DNA of 8,311 bases from Pseudomonadota bacterium. GTDB taxonomy: Bacteria; Myxococcota_A; Polyangia; Haliangiales; Haliangiaceae. The notes below the pieces were generated by a model. The model worked only from the letters and a program-made list of their open reading frames with translations. It ran no database searches and had not been told where the DNA came from. The first letter of the stretch is position 1. Every line of letters starts with the position of its first letter. This document shows, one piece after another, positions 1-7,275 of this stretch. The translations under genes were made by a program, and so were the position numbers. The stretch covers positions 1-8,311 of the forward strand of contig JAEWJO010000529.1 of assembly GCA_023386455.1 (NCBI GenBank), in the 5' to 3' direction.

Positions 1-1
1 G

Positions 2-3000
2 GGGCGGCCGCCCCTTCCCGGCGACGCCCACGGGCCGCTTCGCTACATCGATCTGTTCGGCGGGCGCAAGCCGCATGTCCTCGTCGGCCACGACAACGGC
101 GTCGGCAGGACGACGACGATCGGGTACCGGAGCTCGACGCGGTTCTATCTCGACGACGCGCGCGCGGGGGCACCGTGGCGCACGAAGCTGCCGTTTCCGG
201 TCCAGTGCGTCTCGCGCGTCGAGATGCGTGAACAGGTCACCGACTCGCTGCTCGTGCAGGAGTACTCGTATCACCACGGCTACTACGATCACGTCGAACG
301 CGAGCTGCGCGGGTTCGCGCGCGTCGACCAGCGCGACACCGAGACGTTCGCGCACTGGGTCGAGCAGGGCGCGTCGAACACCGTCGACGAGCGCTTCCAC
401 CAGCCGGTCGTGCTCACGCGCACGTGGTTCCATACCGGAGCGCCGGCCGACGACGGCGATCCGCTCGCGCTCTATGCCGCGGACTACTGGTACCGCAACC
501 CTGCATTGCTGGCGCTCACCGCGGTCGACGCGGAGCTCGCGTTGCCACCGGCGCGGCTGCCCGGCAGCCTCGCGGCCGACGAGCAGCGCGAGGCCTACCG
601 GGCGTGCAAGGGGATGGCGCTGCGCAGCGAGGTGTTCGCGCTCGACGCGCCGCTGGACGGTGCAACGGATGCCCAGCGGATCACCGAGCTGACGCCGTAT
701 TCGGTCACGCTCCAGAGCTGCGAGGTCCAGCTCGTCCAGCCGCGCGCCGAGGAGGAGCACGCGGTGTTCCTCGTCCGGCCGAGCGAGACGCTCACGCTCG
801 CGTACGAGCGCGCGCCGGCGGACGTCCGGATCCAGCACGTGCTCCAGCTCGAGCACGATCGCTACGGCGTCGCGCTGACGACGGCGCAGGTCGTCTACGG
901 ACGCCGTCTGCCACAGCCGCCGCCGGGTTTGCCGGCCGGCGTGTGGGACGCGCAGCGCGCGATGCACATCTCGGTGACCGAGAGGTCGCTCACCGACGAC
1001 GACTTCACGTCGACCGCGTCTCCGTATCGCTTGCCGATGGAGCGAGAGTCGCGGACCTACGAGCTCACCGGCATGGTCGAGCCGGCCGGACTCGTCACGT
1101 TCGACGCGCTCGCCGCGGCAGTCGCCGGCGCGGTCACGGTCGGCCACGAGGTCGTGCCGCCGGCGGATGGTCAGGTGCGCAAGCGCCTCGTCGAGCACGC
1201 GCGCGTGCTCTACCTCGACGACGATCTCACCTCGCCGCGCGCGTTCGGCAAGGCCTCGCCGCTGGGGCTGCCGTACTCGTCGTACCAGCTCGCGTTCACC
1301 GAGCCGGTGCTGCGGAGCCTGTTCGGGGACGACCGGTTCACCGAGCTCGGCGTCGACGCGGTGCTCGCAGGGCAGGGGCACTACGTCCACTTCGACGACG
1401 GCCACGGGACGCTCGACGCGGACTGGTGGGTGCCGTCGGGGACGGTCGACTACCTCGATCCGGCGCGCGCGGCCCAGCGCTTCTACCACCCGGCGGCCTA
1501 CAACGACCCGCGAGGCGCGACGACCGAGGTCCGCTATCTCGGCGAGGACGCGACGCGTTCGAACGCCGGCGCGCACTGGGGCCTCGTCGCCGTCACGCGC
1601 GACGCCGCCGGGAACGAGGCAAGCGTCGCGTCGTTCGACTTCCGGACGCTCGCGCCGACCGAGCTCGTCGATGCGAACAGCAACCGCAGCGCGATCGTGT
1701 TCGACGACCTCGGGCGGGTCATCGCGACCGCGACGCTCGGCAAGGGTGACGACGCCGACGGGCTCGACGTGCTGCGCGCTCGCCTCGCCGAACGCGTCGC
1801 CCAGGCGGCCCAGGAGGCTGCCTTCCTCGCGCAGGGAGACGACGCCACCGCGACGTGGCTCCTCGCCGACGCGACGACGCGCTGGGTCTATGACGACGCG
1901 TCCGTTCCACCGCGCGCCGCGAGCATCGCCCGCGAGCGTCACGTCGCGGACCTCGCGGAGAGCGGCGATGCGCTCGCGCTCCAGCTCGCGTTCGAGTACA
2001 CGGGCGGCGATGGTCGCTCGCTGTTGAAGAAGGTCCGCGTGCCCGAGGGCTGGCTCGGCAACGGTCGGACCGTCGTCGACAACAAGGGCCGGCCGATCCA
2101 GCAGTTCGAGCCGTACTTCTCCGCGACGCATGCGTTCGAGCCGGCCCAGCTGCTCGTCGATACCGGCGTGTCGCCGCTGATCACCTACGACCCCGTGGGA
2201 CGTCACGTGCGCACGGACTATCCCGACGGCACGTTCGACTTCACGCGATTCGACTCGTGGTCGCAGGAGCTGCACGACCAGAACGACACGGTGCTCGCGA
2301 GCCGCTGGTATGCGGAGCGCATCGCGCTACCGGCGGGCGATGCCGAGCGCGCCGCGGCCGAGCAGACCGCGCTGCACGCGGACACGCCGCTGACGCTCCA
2401 CCTCGATAGCCTCGGCCGCCAGGTCTGCTCGGTCGCGCATCATCGTGGCATCGATGCGCAGGGCGCGATCGTCGAGACGTTCCCCGCACTCCTCGGCCGG
2501 ATCGACATCGAGGGGAACCTGCTCGGTGTCATCGACGCACGAGGCAACTTGCTGCTCGAGAACGGGCACGACCTGCTCGGGCGCACGCTCCACGTCACGG
2601 GCATGGATACCGGCGAGCGGTGGACGCTGCCCGATGTCGGTGGCTCGCCCGTGCTGCGCTGGGATAGCCGCGGAGCGCGGGCGCGTCACGTCTACGACGT
2701 GCTCCATCGCCCACTGGAGCAGTGGCTGCGTGTCGGCGACGAGCCGGAGATCCTCGTCCTCGCGCAGGAGTGGGGCGAAGCGGCGCCCGACGCGGCGTTG
2801 CGCAACCTGCGCGGTCAGCTGTGGAGGCTCTACGATCCATCGGGGCTCTTCGAGACGGTCTCGTTCGATCGGCGAGGGAACCGGACCGAGAGCCGGCGCC
2901 GGTACACGACGTCCTACGCGGCGACGGTGGCCTGGCCGGCGCTCGATCGCGAGGCGCTCCTCGACAGCGAGACGTTTCGCACGCGCGCGCGGTTCGACGC

Positions 3001-5449
3001 GCTCGATCGGCCGCTGCGCATGCACTCGCCCGACACGCCGGAGATCCCGGCCTCGGAGCTCGCGCTCACCTACGACGTCGGTGGACGACTCGCGAGGGTC
3101 GCCGGGACCATCCGCGGCGGTGCGCCGACGACGTTCGTCGACGACATCACCTACAACGAGAAGGGGCAGCGTCTCGCGATCCGCTACGGCAACGGGGCGA
3201 CCACGAGCTACGCGTACGACCCCGAGACGTTTCGCCTCCGCCGAGCGACGACGATGCGCGGCGGCGCCGAGACGCTCCAGGACCTTCACTACACGTACGA
3301 TCCGGTCGCGAACATCCTCGGCCAGCGCGACGACGCACAGCAGACGACGTACTTCGCCGGCGCCGTCGCCTCGCCGGCCGGCTGGTACGAGTACGACTCG
3401 CTCTACCGGCTGATCCGCGCGCAAGGCCGCGAGCACATCGGCCAGAACGCACCGGCGAGCGAGTGGGACGCCGAACGTGCGCGCCACATCCTTCCCGGCG
3501 ACGCGCAGGCCATGCAGTCGTACGAGGAGCGCTACGAGTACGACCTCGCAGGCAACCTGTCTCGACTCGTTCACGCCGCGGCGAGCGGCGGCCAGTTTCA
3601 GAACCGGTGGACCCGTGACTACGCGTACGCGCCGGCGTCGAACCGGCTCGAGTCGACGACGGTCGGTGCGACGACGCTCTCGTACACGTACAACGAGCAC
3701 GGCAGCATGCGGTCGATGCCCCATCTCCAGGCGATGACCTGGGATGCGCTGGAGCACCTGCAGCACGTGCGGCAGGGCACGACCGACGCGTACTACTCGT
3801 ACGACGATCAGGGCCGCCGCACGCGCAAGGTCGTCGAGAAGCAGGGCGGGCTCCGGGAGGTGCGCCTCTACCTCGGGCCGTTCGAGATCTTCCGCCGCTA
3901 TCGCAACGGTGCACTGATCCTCGAACGCGAGACGCAGCACGTGATGGATGCGCATCGCCGGATCGCAGTCGTCGAGACGCGGACCGCCGGCGACGACGAT
4001 GCACCCGCGCGGACCGTGCGCTATCAGCTCGGCAACCACCTCGAGTCGGCGGTGCTCGAGCTCGACGAGTCGGCGGATATCGTCAGCTACGAGGAGTATC
4101 ACCCGTTCGGCACGACAGCATGGCAGGCCGGCCGCTCGCTCGCGGAGGTCTCGCAGAAGCGCTATCGCTACTGTGGCCTCGAGCGCGACGAGGAGAGCGG
4201 GCTCGCCTATCACGGCGCGCGTTACTACGCGCCGTGGCTCGGGCGCTGGACGTCCGCCGATCCGATCGGCATCGGCGACGGCCCGAACCTCTACGCCTAC
4301 GCGACGAACAGCCCGGTCGTGCTCTACGACCCCAACGGTACGGCCGGTGAGAAGCCGAACGAGGTCGACCGCGTCATCATGCAGATGACCGACGCGGAGC
4401 TGCACAAGTTCCTGGCGAACATGGAGCCTCGACTCCAGATGGCGATCGCGACGGGTGCGACGGGCGCGTTCGCCAAGCGGGCGATGGCGATGGTGCAGAA
4501 GTACAACCTGCAGAACGTCGAGATCACGCACAAGACGCGGACGATCGGCGACACCGCGCGCTACAAGGATCAGGGCAAGGCGAACTACCTCGACATGCTC
4601 GGCTCGAAGAGGCGCGCCGACGAGGCGGAGCACCTGATCACGCGAAAGGGCGGTGAGCTGTTCCTCCAGGACGAATCGTCGTGGTGGAACCGCAACTCGC
4701 CGACGATCGTGCTCGCCGAGGCGCACTCTCGCATCAAGACGCCGACCGACAACCAGCTGACGAAGGACTACAAGGACGGCAAGATCACGGCCGAGGACTG
4801 GCTGTCGCACTCGACGACCAATGCCTACCGGTCGTGGTTCGAGGCGCGAGCACGCGGTGTCGCGGTTCCCTCGGCCGAGGAGATGGCGAACGCGATGATC
4901 GCGCAGAAGCGCGAGCTCATGATTCGCAAGTACGAGCTCATGCAACAGTCGATCGAGCAGCTCCAGGCGCAGGCACACGCCAATCCGGTGCAGGACACGA
5001 TCAACCTGCTGTCGCCACGCTGGGAGAGCACGGTCGGGGGCCAGGCGATCGCGCAGTACAAGGTCCTGTCGTCTGGCACCATCGCGATCTCCGCCGTCGG
5101 CACCGTGCTCATGATCCCCGGCGTCGGCGAGGTCGTCGGCGGCGAGGTGCTGCTCGGTGGCGCCGCCATGGGCGGGGTGGTCGCACTCGAGACGGCGGAG
5201 GTGACGGCCGTCGGAGGCGCGGCCGTCGCGACCGGGGAGGTCGCTGCGGGCGTCACGGTCGTCGAGGGCACGGCCGCGGCGACGACGGGATTGCGCGTCG
5301 TCACCGGCATTCGCATCGCGGTGCAGAGCAGCTCGACCGGTGTGCGCATCGTCCAGGGCGCCGAGGCACTCGAGGCCGCGGCGATCGAGGAGGCCGTCGC
5401 GGAGCAGGCGATCGCACAGGGCCTGCGCATGCGGATCATGATCCCGTGA
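2..5449 (+). CDS. Tc toxin BC-type fusion (TcdB/SpvB middle + YD/Rhs repeats + Rhs core + variable C-terminal toxin), 5'-partial
   Basis: The reading frame is open from base 2 to the TGA at 5447-5449, giving 1815 visible residues. The ATG at 224 is not the start: residues 1-74 before it continue the TcB homology (KPHVL near 23, FYLDD, LPFPVQ near 64). Residues about 87-116 hold the typical TcB segment YHHGYYD..ERELRGF..V...DTETF, so the start lies left of the window. From about residue 727 (TYDPVGR) onward come degenerate YD/Rhs repeats such as LTYDVGGRL, YEYDLAGNLSRL and YSYDDQGRRTRK (about 1265). RYQLGNHL (about 1340) and the Rhs-associated core ending in DPNG (1443-1446) follow. Residues 1447-1815 are a variable C-terminal region. 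In known Tc toxins, B and C form a cocoon that encloses the cleaved C-terminal toxin and passes it to a TcA pore. Here the B and C parts are one chain. A SpvB domain and TcA partner would have to lie upstream or elsewhere. No gene resembling an immunity protein follows. Family assignment is secure; target and payload activity are not. Confidence 0.93.
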   Translation, partial: GRPPLPGDAHGPLRYIDLFGGRKPHVLVGHDNGVGRTTTIGYRSSTRFYLDDARAGAPWRTKLPFPVQCVSRVEMREQVTDSLLVQEYSYHHGYYDHVERELRGFARVDQRDTETFAHWVEQGASNTVDERFHQPVVLTRTWFHTGAPADDGDPLALYAADYWYRNPALLALTAVDAELALPPARLPGSLAADEQREAYRACKGMALRSEVFALDAPLDGATDAQRITELTPYSVTLQSCEVQLVQPRAEEEHAVFLVRPSETLTLAYERAPADVRIQHVLQLEHDRYGVALTTAQVVYGRRLPQPPPGLPAGVWDAQRAMHISVTERSLTDDDFTSTASPYRLPMERESRTYELTGMVEPAGLVTFDALAAAVAGAVTVGHEVVPPADGQVRKRLVEHARVLYLDDDLTSPRAFGKASPLGLPYSSYQLAFTEPVLRSLFGDDRFTELGVDAVLAGQGHYVHFDDGHGTLDADWWVPSGTVDYLDPARAAQRFYHPAAYNDPRGATTEVRYLGEDATRSNAGAHWGLVAVTRDAAGNEASVASFDFRTLAPTELVDANSNRSAIVFDDLGRVIATATLGKGDDADGLDVLRARLAERVAQAAQEAAFLAQGDDATATWLLADATTRWVYDDASVPPRAASIARERHVADLAESGDALALQLAFEYTGGDGRSLLKKVRVPEGWLGNGRTVVDNKGRPIQQFEPYFSATHAFEPAQLLVDTGVSPLITYDPVGRHVRTDYPDGTFDFTRFDSWSQELHDQNDTVLASRWYAERIALPAGDAERAAAEQTALHADTPLTLHLDSLGRQVCSVAHHRGIDAQGAIVETFPALLGRIDIEGNLLGVIDARGNLLLENGHDLLGRTLHVTGMDTGERWTLPDVGGSPVLRWDSRGARARHVYDVLHRPLEQWLRVGDEPEILVLAQEWGEAAPDAALRNLRGQLWRLYDPSGLFETVSFDRRGNRTESRRRYTTSYAATVAWPALDREALLDSETFRTRARFDALDRPLRMHSPDTPEIPASELALTYDVGGRLARVAGTIRGGAPTTFVDDITYNEKGQRLAIRYGNGATTSYAYDPETFRLRRATTMRGGAETLQDLHYTYDPVANILGQRDDAQQTTYFAGAVASPAGWYEYDSLYRLIRAQGREHIGQNAPASEWDAERARHILPGDAQAMQSYEERYEYDLAGNLSRLVHAAASGGQFQNRWTRDYAYAPASNRLESTTVGATTLSYTYNEHGSMRSMPHLQAMTWDALEHLQHVRQGTTDAYYSYDDQGRRTRKVVEKQGGLREVRLYLGPFEIFRRYRNGALILERETQHVMDAHRRIAVVETRTAGDDDAPARTVRYQLGNHLESAVLELDESADIVSYEEYHPFGTTAWQAGRSLAEVSQKRYRYCGLERDEESGLAYHGARYYAPWLGRWTSADPIGIGDGPNLYAYATNSPVVLYDPNGTAGEKPNEVDRVIMQMTDAELHKFLANMEPRLQMAIATGATGAFAKRAMAMVQKYNLQNVEITHKTRTIGDTARYKDQGKANYLDMLGSKRRADEAEHLITRKGGELFLQDESSWWNRNSPTIVLAEAHSRIKTPTDNQLTKDYKDGKITAEDWLSHSTTNAYRSWFEARARGVAVPSAEEMANAMIAQKRELMIRKYELMQQSIEQLQAQAHANPVQDTINLLSPRWESTVGGQAIAQYKVLSSGTIAISAVGTVLMIPGVGEVVGGEVLLGGAAMGGVVALETAEVTAVGGAAVATGEVAAGVTVVEGTAAATTGLRVVTGIRIAVQSSSTGVRIVQGAEALEAAAIEEAVAEQAIAQGLRMRIMIP
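4019..4339 (+). other. Rhs-associated core domain with putative aspartyl autoprotease residues (within the Tc fusion)
   Basis: This stretch encodes window residues 1340-1446 of the Tc fusion. It starts with RYQLGNHLESA, continues through YEEYHPFGTT, RYRYCGLERDEESGL and YHGARYYAPWLGRW, and ends with SADPIG, NLYAYATNSPV and YDPNG. This is the conserved core that precedes the variable toxin in Rhs and TcC proteins. In that family a conserved arginine and two aspartates catalyse cleavage that releases the C-terminal toxin inside the shell. Candidates here are Arg1407 (codon 4220-4222), Asp1420 (4259-4261) and Asp1443 (4328-4330). Their 13- and 23-residue spacing agrees with what I recall for characterised C proteins. 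The usual Leu after DPxG is replaced by Thr1447, so the exact cleavage site is uncertain. Confidence 0.85.
4340..5446 (+). other. Variable C-terminal (toxin payload) region of the Tc fusion
   Basis: These 369 codons (residues 1447-1815) follow the Rhs core and correspond to the hypervariable toxin part of TcC/Rhs proteins. Three parts can be seen. Residues about 1447-1620 are polar, richer in Lys, Met, Gln and Asn than the shell. They contain AEH (His1544), then RNSPTIVLAEAHS (Asn1565, His1575) and a TPTDNQ stretch. The spacing resembles HNH/endonuclease VII-like polymorphic toxins, but this is pattern recognition only. Residues about 1624-1665 are a heptad-like helical segment rich in Glu, Gln, Met and Arg. 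Residues about 1687-1815 are a Gly/Ala/Val-rich hydrophobic tail with stretches such as VGTVLMIPGVGEVVGG and VLLGGAAMGGVVAL, which could be membrane-active. I do not recognise an ADP-ribosyltransferase, deamidase or CNF-type motif. Confidence 0.6.
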
Positions 5450-5530
5450 CGCCAGCCGCAGGCGATCCGTAGCGCGCGCGACAGCGAACGACGCGGCGCC
5501 CGAGGGCCGCTGCTTGCATCGCTCGATCGC

Positions 5531-7138
5531 ATGCAGCGCGTGTCGATCGGGTCGGGACTCTTCGTCGGTGCGGTGACGAGTATCGGTGCGATCGCGATCC
5601 TGGAGCTCGGCGCGGCAGCCTGGGGCTTTCCATTCGCGCCGTTCGCGATCTTCGAGCTCGTGACGCGCTCGTTGCCCGGCTCGCTCGTGACCGTCGGGAT
5701 CGACGCGATGGTCTCGCTGATCAGCGCGCTCGGCATCCGGCCGACCTCGGTCGCTGCGAAGGTCACCGAGCAGGCGATGGCCGTGCTGATGTTCGTCGCC
5801 GGCTCGGCGGTGCTCGGCGCGATCGTCGCGTTCGTGTCACGCGGGCGCTCGCGCAGCGCGCTCGTCTGCGGCGTCGCGGCAGGCGTCGTGTGGCTCGCGG
5901 CTGCGCTGGCCGCGCAGAGGGGCGCGTCCGGTGGTGACATCGTGTGGACCGCCGCGGTGCTGCTCGGCTGGGGCTTGCTCGTCGGTCAGCTCGTCGCGGC
6001 GCGAGGCGCGATCGCGCACGACAGCGAGACGATGCCCGTCCGGGCCGAGACCGCGAGGCGCATGTTCCTGCTCGGCAGCCTCACCGGCGTCGCGATGCTG
6101 TCGTCGGTCGTGTTCGCGATCTCGCGCCGGCTGCGCCCGTCTGCCGCGACCGCGCGTCCGGCCGCGGCGCGCACCACGCGCGTGCGCGACCTCTCGGGTA
6201 CGTCCGGCGCCGCCGCGTCGCCACGGGCCGACGTGCTCGCGAAGCGCATCATGCCCGTGCAGGGCACGCGCCCGGAGCTCACGCCGAACGCGAGCTTCTA
6301 CCGCATCGACATCAACCTCGAGCCGCCGCGGATCGATGCAGCCGACTGGCGCCTCGCCGTCGACGGTCTCGTCGACCGTCCGCTCTCGCTCTCGCTCGAC
6401 GAGCTGCGCGCGATGCCGTCCGTGTCGCAGGTGATCACGCTCGAGTGCATCTCGAACCGGGTCGGTGGTGATCTGATCGGCACGAGCCTGTGGACCGGCG
6501 TCCGCCTGCGCGAGCTCCTCGACCGCGCCGGGATCCAGCCCGCCGCGCGGGCGATTCACGTCCGTGCCGCCGACGGGTTCTACGAGAGTGTCGAGCTCGC
6601 CGACATGAACGATCCGCGCACGCTGCTCGTCTATGCCATGAACCGCGAGCCACTGCCCGATATCCACGGCTTTCCGCTCCGCATCTACATCCCGAACCGC
6701 CACGGCATGAAGCAGCCGAAATGGATCACCCAGCTTCACGTCGCCGACCGCGATGGCCCGGGGTACTGGGTCGATCGCGGATGGAGCCGGACGGCGATTC
6801 CCCACACGACCTCGGTGATCGATACCGTCGGCACGCCGCTCGACCGCGGCTCGTCGCGCGTCGTTCCGGTCGGCGGCATCGCGTACGCGGGCGCGCGCGG
6901 CATCTCTCGCGTCGAGGTGCAGGTCGACGACGGTCCCTGGCAACCCGCGTCGCTCGTCGCGCCACCCCTCGGTCCGCTGTGCTGGGTCCTGTGGCGGTAC
7001 GACTGGCCGTACGCGCCGGGCTCGCACACGTTTCGCGTCCGCGCGTTCGACGGCACCGGCGCGCCGCAAGACGTCCGCGTCGCACCACCGCATCCGTCCG
7101 GAGCCACCGGCATCCACGAGCTCGCGGCGAAGGTGTGA
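5531..7138 (+). CDS. Membrane-anchored sulfite-oxidase-family molybdopterin oxidoreductase
   Basis: The 535-residue product has predicted membrane helices at about 8-30, 82-103, 109-128, 137-156 and 178-197, then an Ala/Arg-rich linker. The oxidoreductase molybdopterin-binding domain follows at about 250-415: TPNASFYRID at 251, WRLAVDGLVDRP at 273, and LECISNRVGGDLIG with Cys306 as the expected molybdenum ligand. HGFPLRIYIPNRHGMKQPKW lies at 379-398. A Mo-co dimerisation-like domain spans about 445-520 (VPVGGIAYAGARGISRVEVQ). The substrate is unknown; family members oxidise sulfite or reduce S- or N-oxides. There is no cytochrome b5 or c domain. The sequence TARRMFL (Arg176-Arg177) before helix 5 resembles a Tat signal and fits export of a folded, cofactor-loaded domain to the periplasm. 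The positive-inside rule places SRGRSRS (103-109) and the RR region in the cytoplasm. The ATG lacks a clear Shine-Dalgarno; GTG 5540 is an alternative. It lies 81 nt after the Tc gene, with no obvious functional connection. Confidence 0.9.
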   Translation: MQRVSIGSGLFVGAVTSIGAIAILELGAAAWGFPFAPFAIFELVTRSLPGSLVTVGIDAMVSLISALGIRPTSVAAKVTEQAMAVLMFVAGSAVLGAIVAFVSRGRSRSALVCGVAAGVVWLAAALAAQRGASGGDIVWTAAVLLGWGLLVGQLVAARGAIAHDSETMPVRAETARRMFLLGSLTGVAMLSSVVFAISRRLRPSAATARPAAARTTRVRDLSGTSGAAASPRADVLAKRIMPVQGTRPELTPNASFYRIDINLEPPRIDAADWRLAVDGLVDRPLSLSLDELRAMPSVSQVITLECISNRVGGDLIGTSLWTGVRLRELLDRAGIQPAARAIHVRAADGFYESVELADMNDPRTLLVYAMNREPLPDIHGFPLRIYIPNRHGMKQPKWITQLHVADRDGPGYWVDRGWSRTAIPHTTSVIDTVGTPLDRGSSRVVPVGGIAYAGARGISRVEVQVDDGPWQPASLVAPPLGPLCWVLWRYDWPYAPGSHTFRVRAFDGTGAPQDVRVAPPHPSGATGIHELAAKV

Positions 7139-7144
7139 TCGATC

Positions 7145-7162
7145 GCGCGAGCGCCCTCGCGC
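7145..7162 (+). terminator. GC hairpin just after the molybdopterin oxidoreductase stop codon
   Basis: GCGCGAG at 7145-7151 and CTCGCGC at 7156-7162 form a perfect 7-bp inverted repeat around a 4-nt loop, starting 7 nt after the TGA at 7136-7138. The position suits a transcript end, but no T-rich tract follows, so intrinsic termination is doubtful. In DNA this GC-rich such a hairpin may also arise by chance. Confidence 0.3.
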
Positions 7163-7261
7163 ACGGGCCGCGCGGACGCGCCGCAGCTGTGGCCGCACCG
7201 CACGCATGACGTCGCGTCGCTACGGCTGTTCGCGTACTTCGCGCTCGGCACGCCTCCTGCT

Positions 7262-7271
7262 GAGGTCGGAG
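7262..7271 (+). promoter_or_regulatory. Shine-Dalgarno for the secreted protein gene
   Basis: GAGG at 7262-7265 lies 10 nt before ATG 7276. GGAG at 7268-7271 lies 4 nt before ATG 7276 and 7 nt before the adjacent in-frame ATG 7279. The GGAG spacing favours the second ATG, which would remove only one Met. No convincing -35/-10 promoter is visible in the 137-nt gap upstream. Confidence 0.55.
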
Positions 7272-7275
7272 TGCC

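Noticed and set aside
224..226. ATG at 224 as the start of the Tc gene
   Set aside because: The 74 codons before it are open and match the TcB middle region (FYLDD, LPFPVQ), so the gene begins left of the window.
2327..4978. An 883-codon open frame on the minus strand opposite the Tc gene
   Set aside because: It lies entirely opposite a secure Tc/Rhs coding region, has an Arg/Val/Leu-heavy composition typical of reversed GC-rich codons, and shows no recognisable domain. Long antisense frames are expected at this GC content.
4340..5446. ADP-ribosyltransferase payload, as in some Photorhabdus TccC proteins
   Set aside because: I could not find a believable Arg / Ser-Thr-Ser / Glu-x-Glu set in order; the acidic residues near the end lie in low-complexity helix.
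5493..5510. Imperfect hairpin GCGGC...GCCGC after the Tc gene as a terminator
   Set aside because: The stem is only 5 bp with an 8-nt loop and no T-tract; similar structures are common by chance in this sequence.
7139..7275. A small gene or RNA in the 137-nt gap between the oxidoreductase and the secreted protein gene
   Set aside because: No start with a ribosome binding site opens a convincing frame, and apart from the 7145-7162 hairpin there is no recognisable structure.
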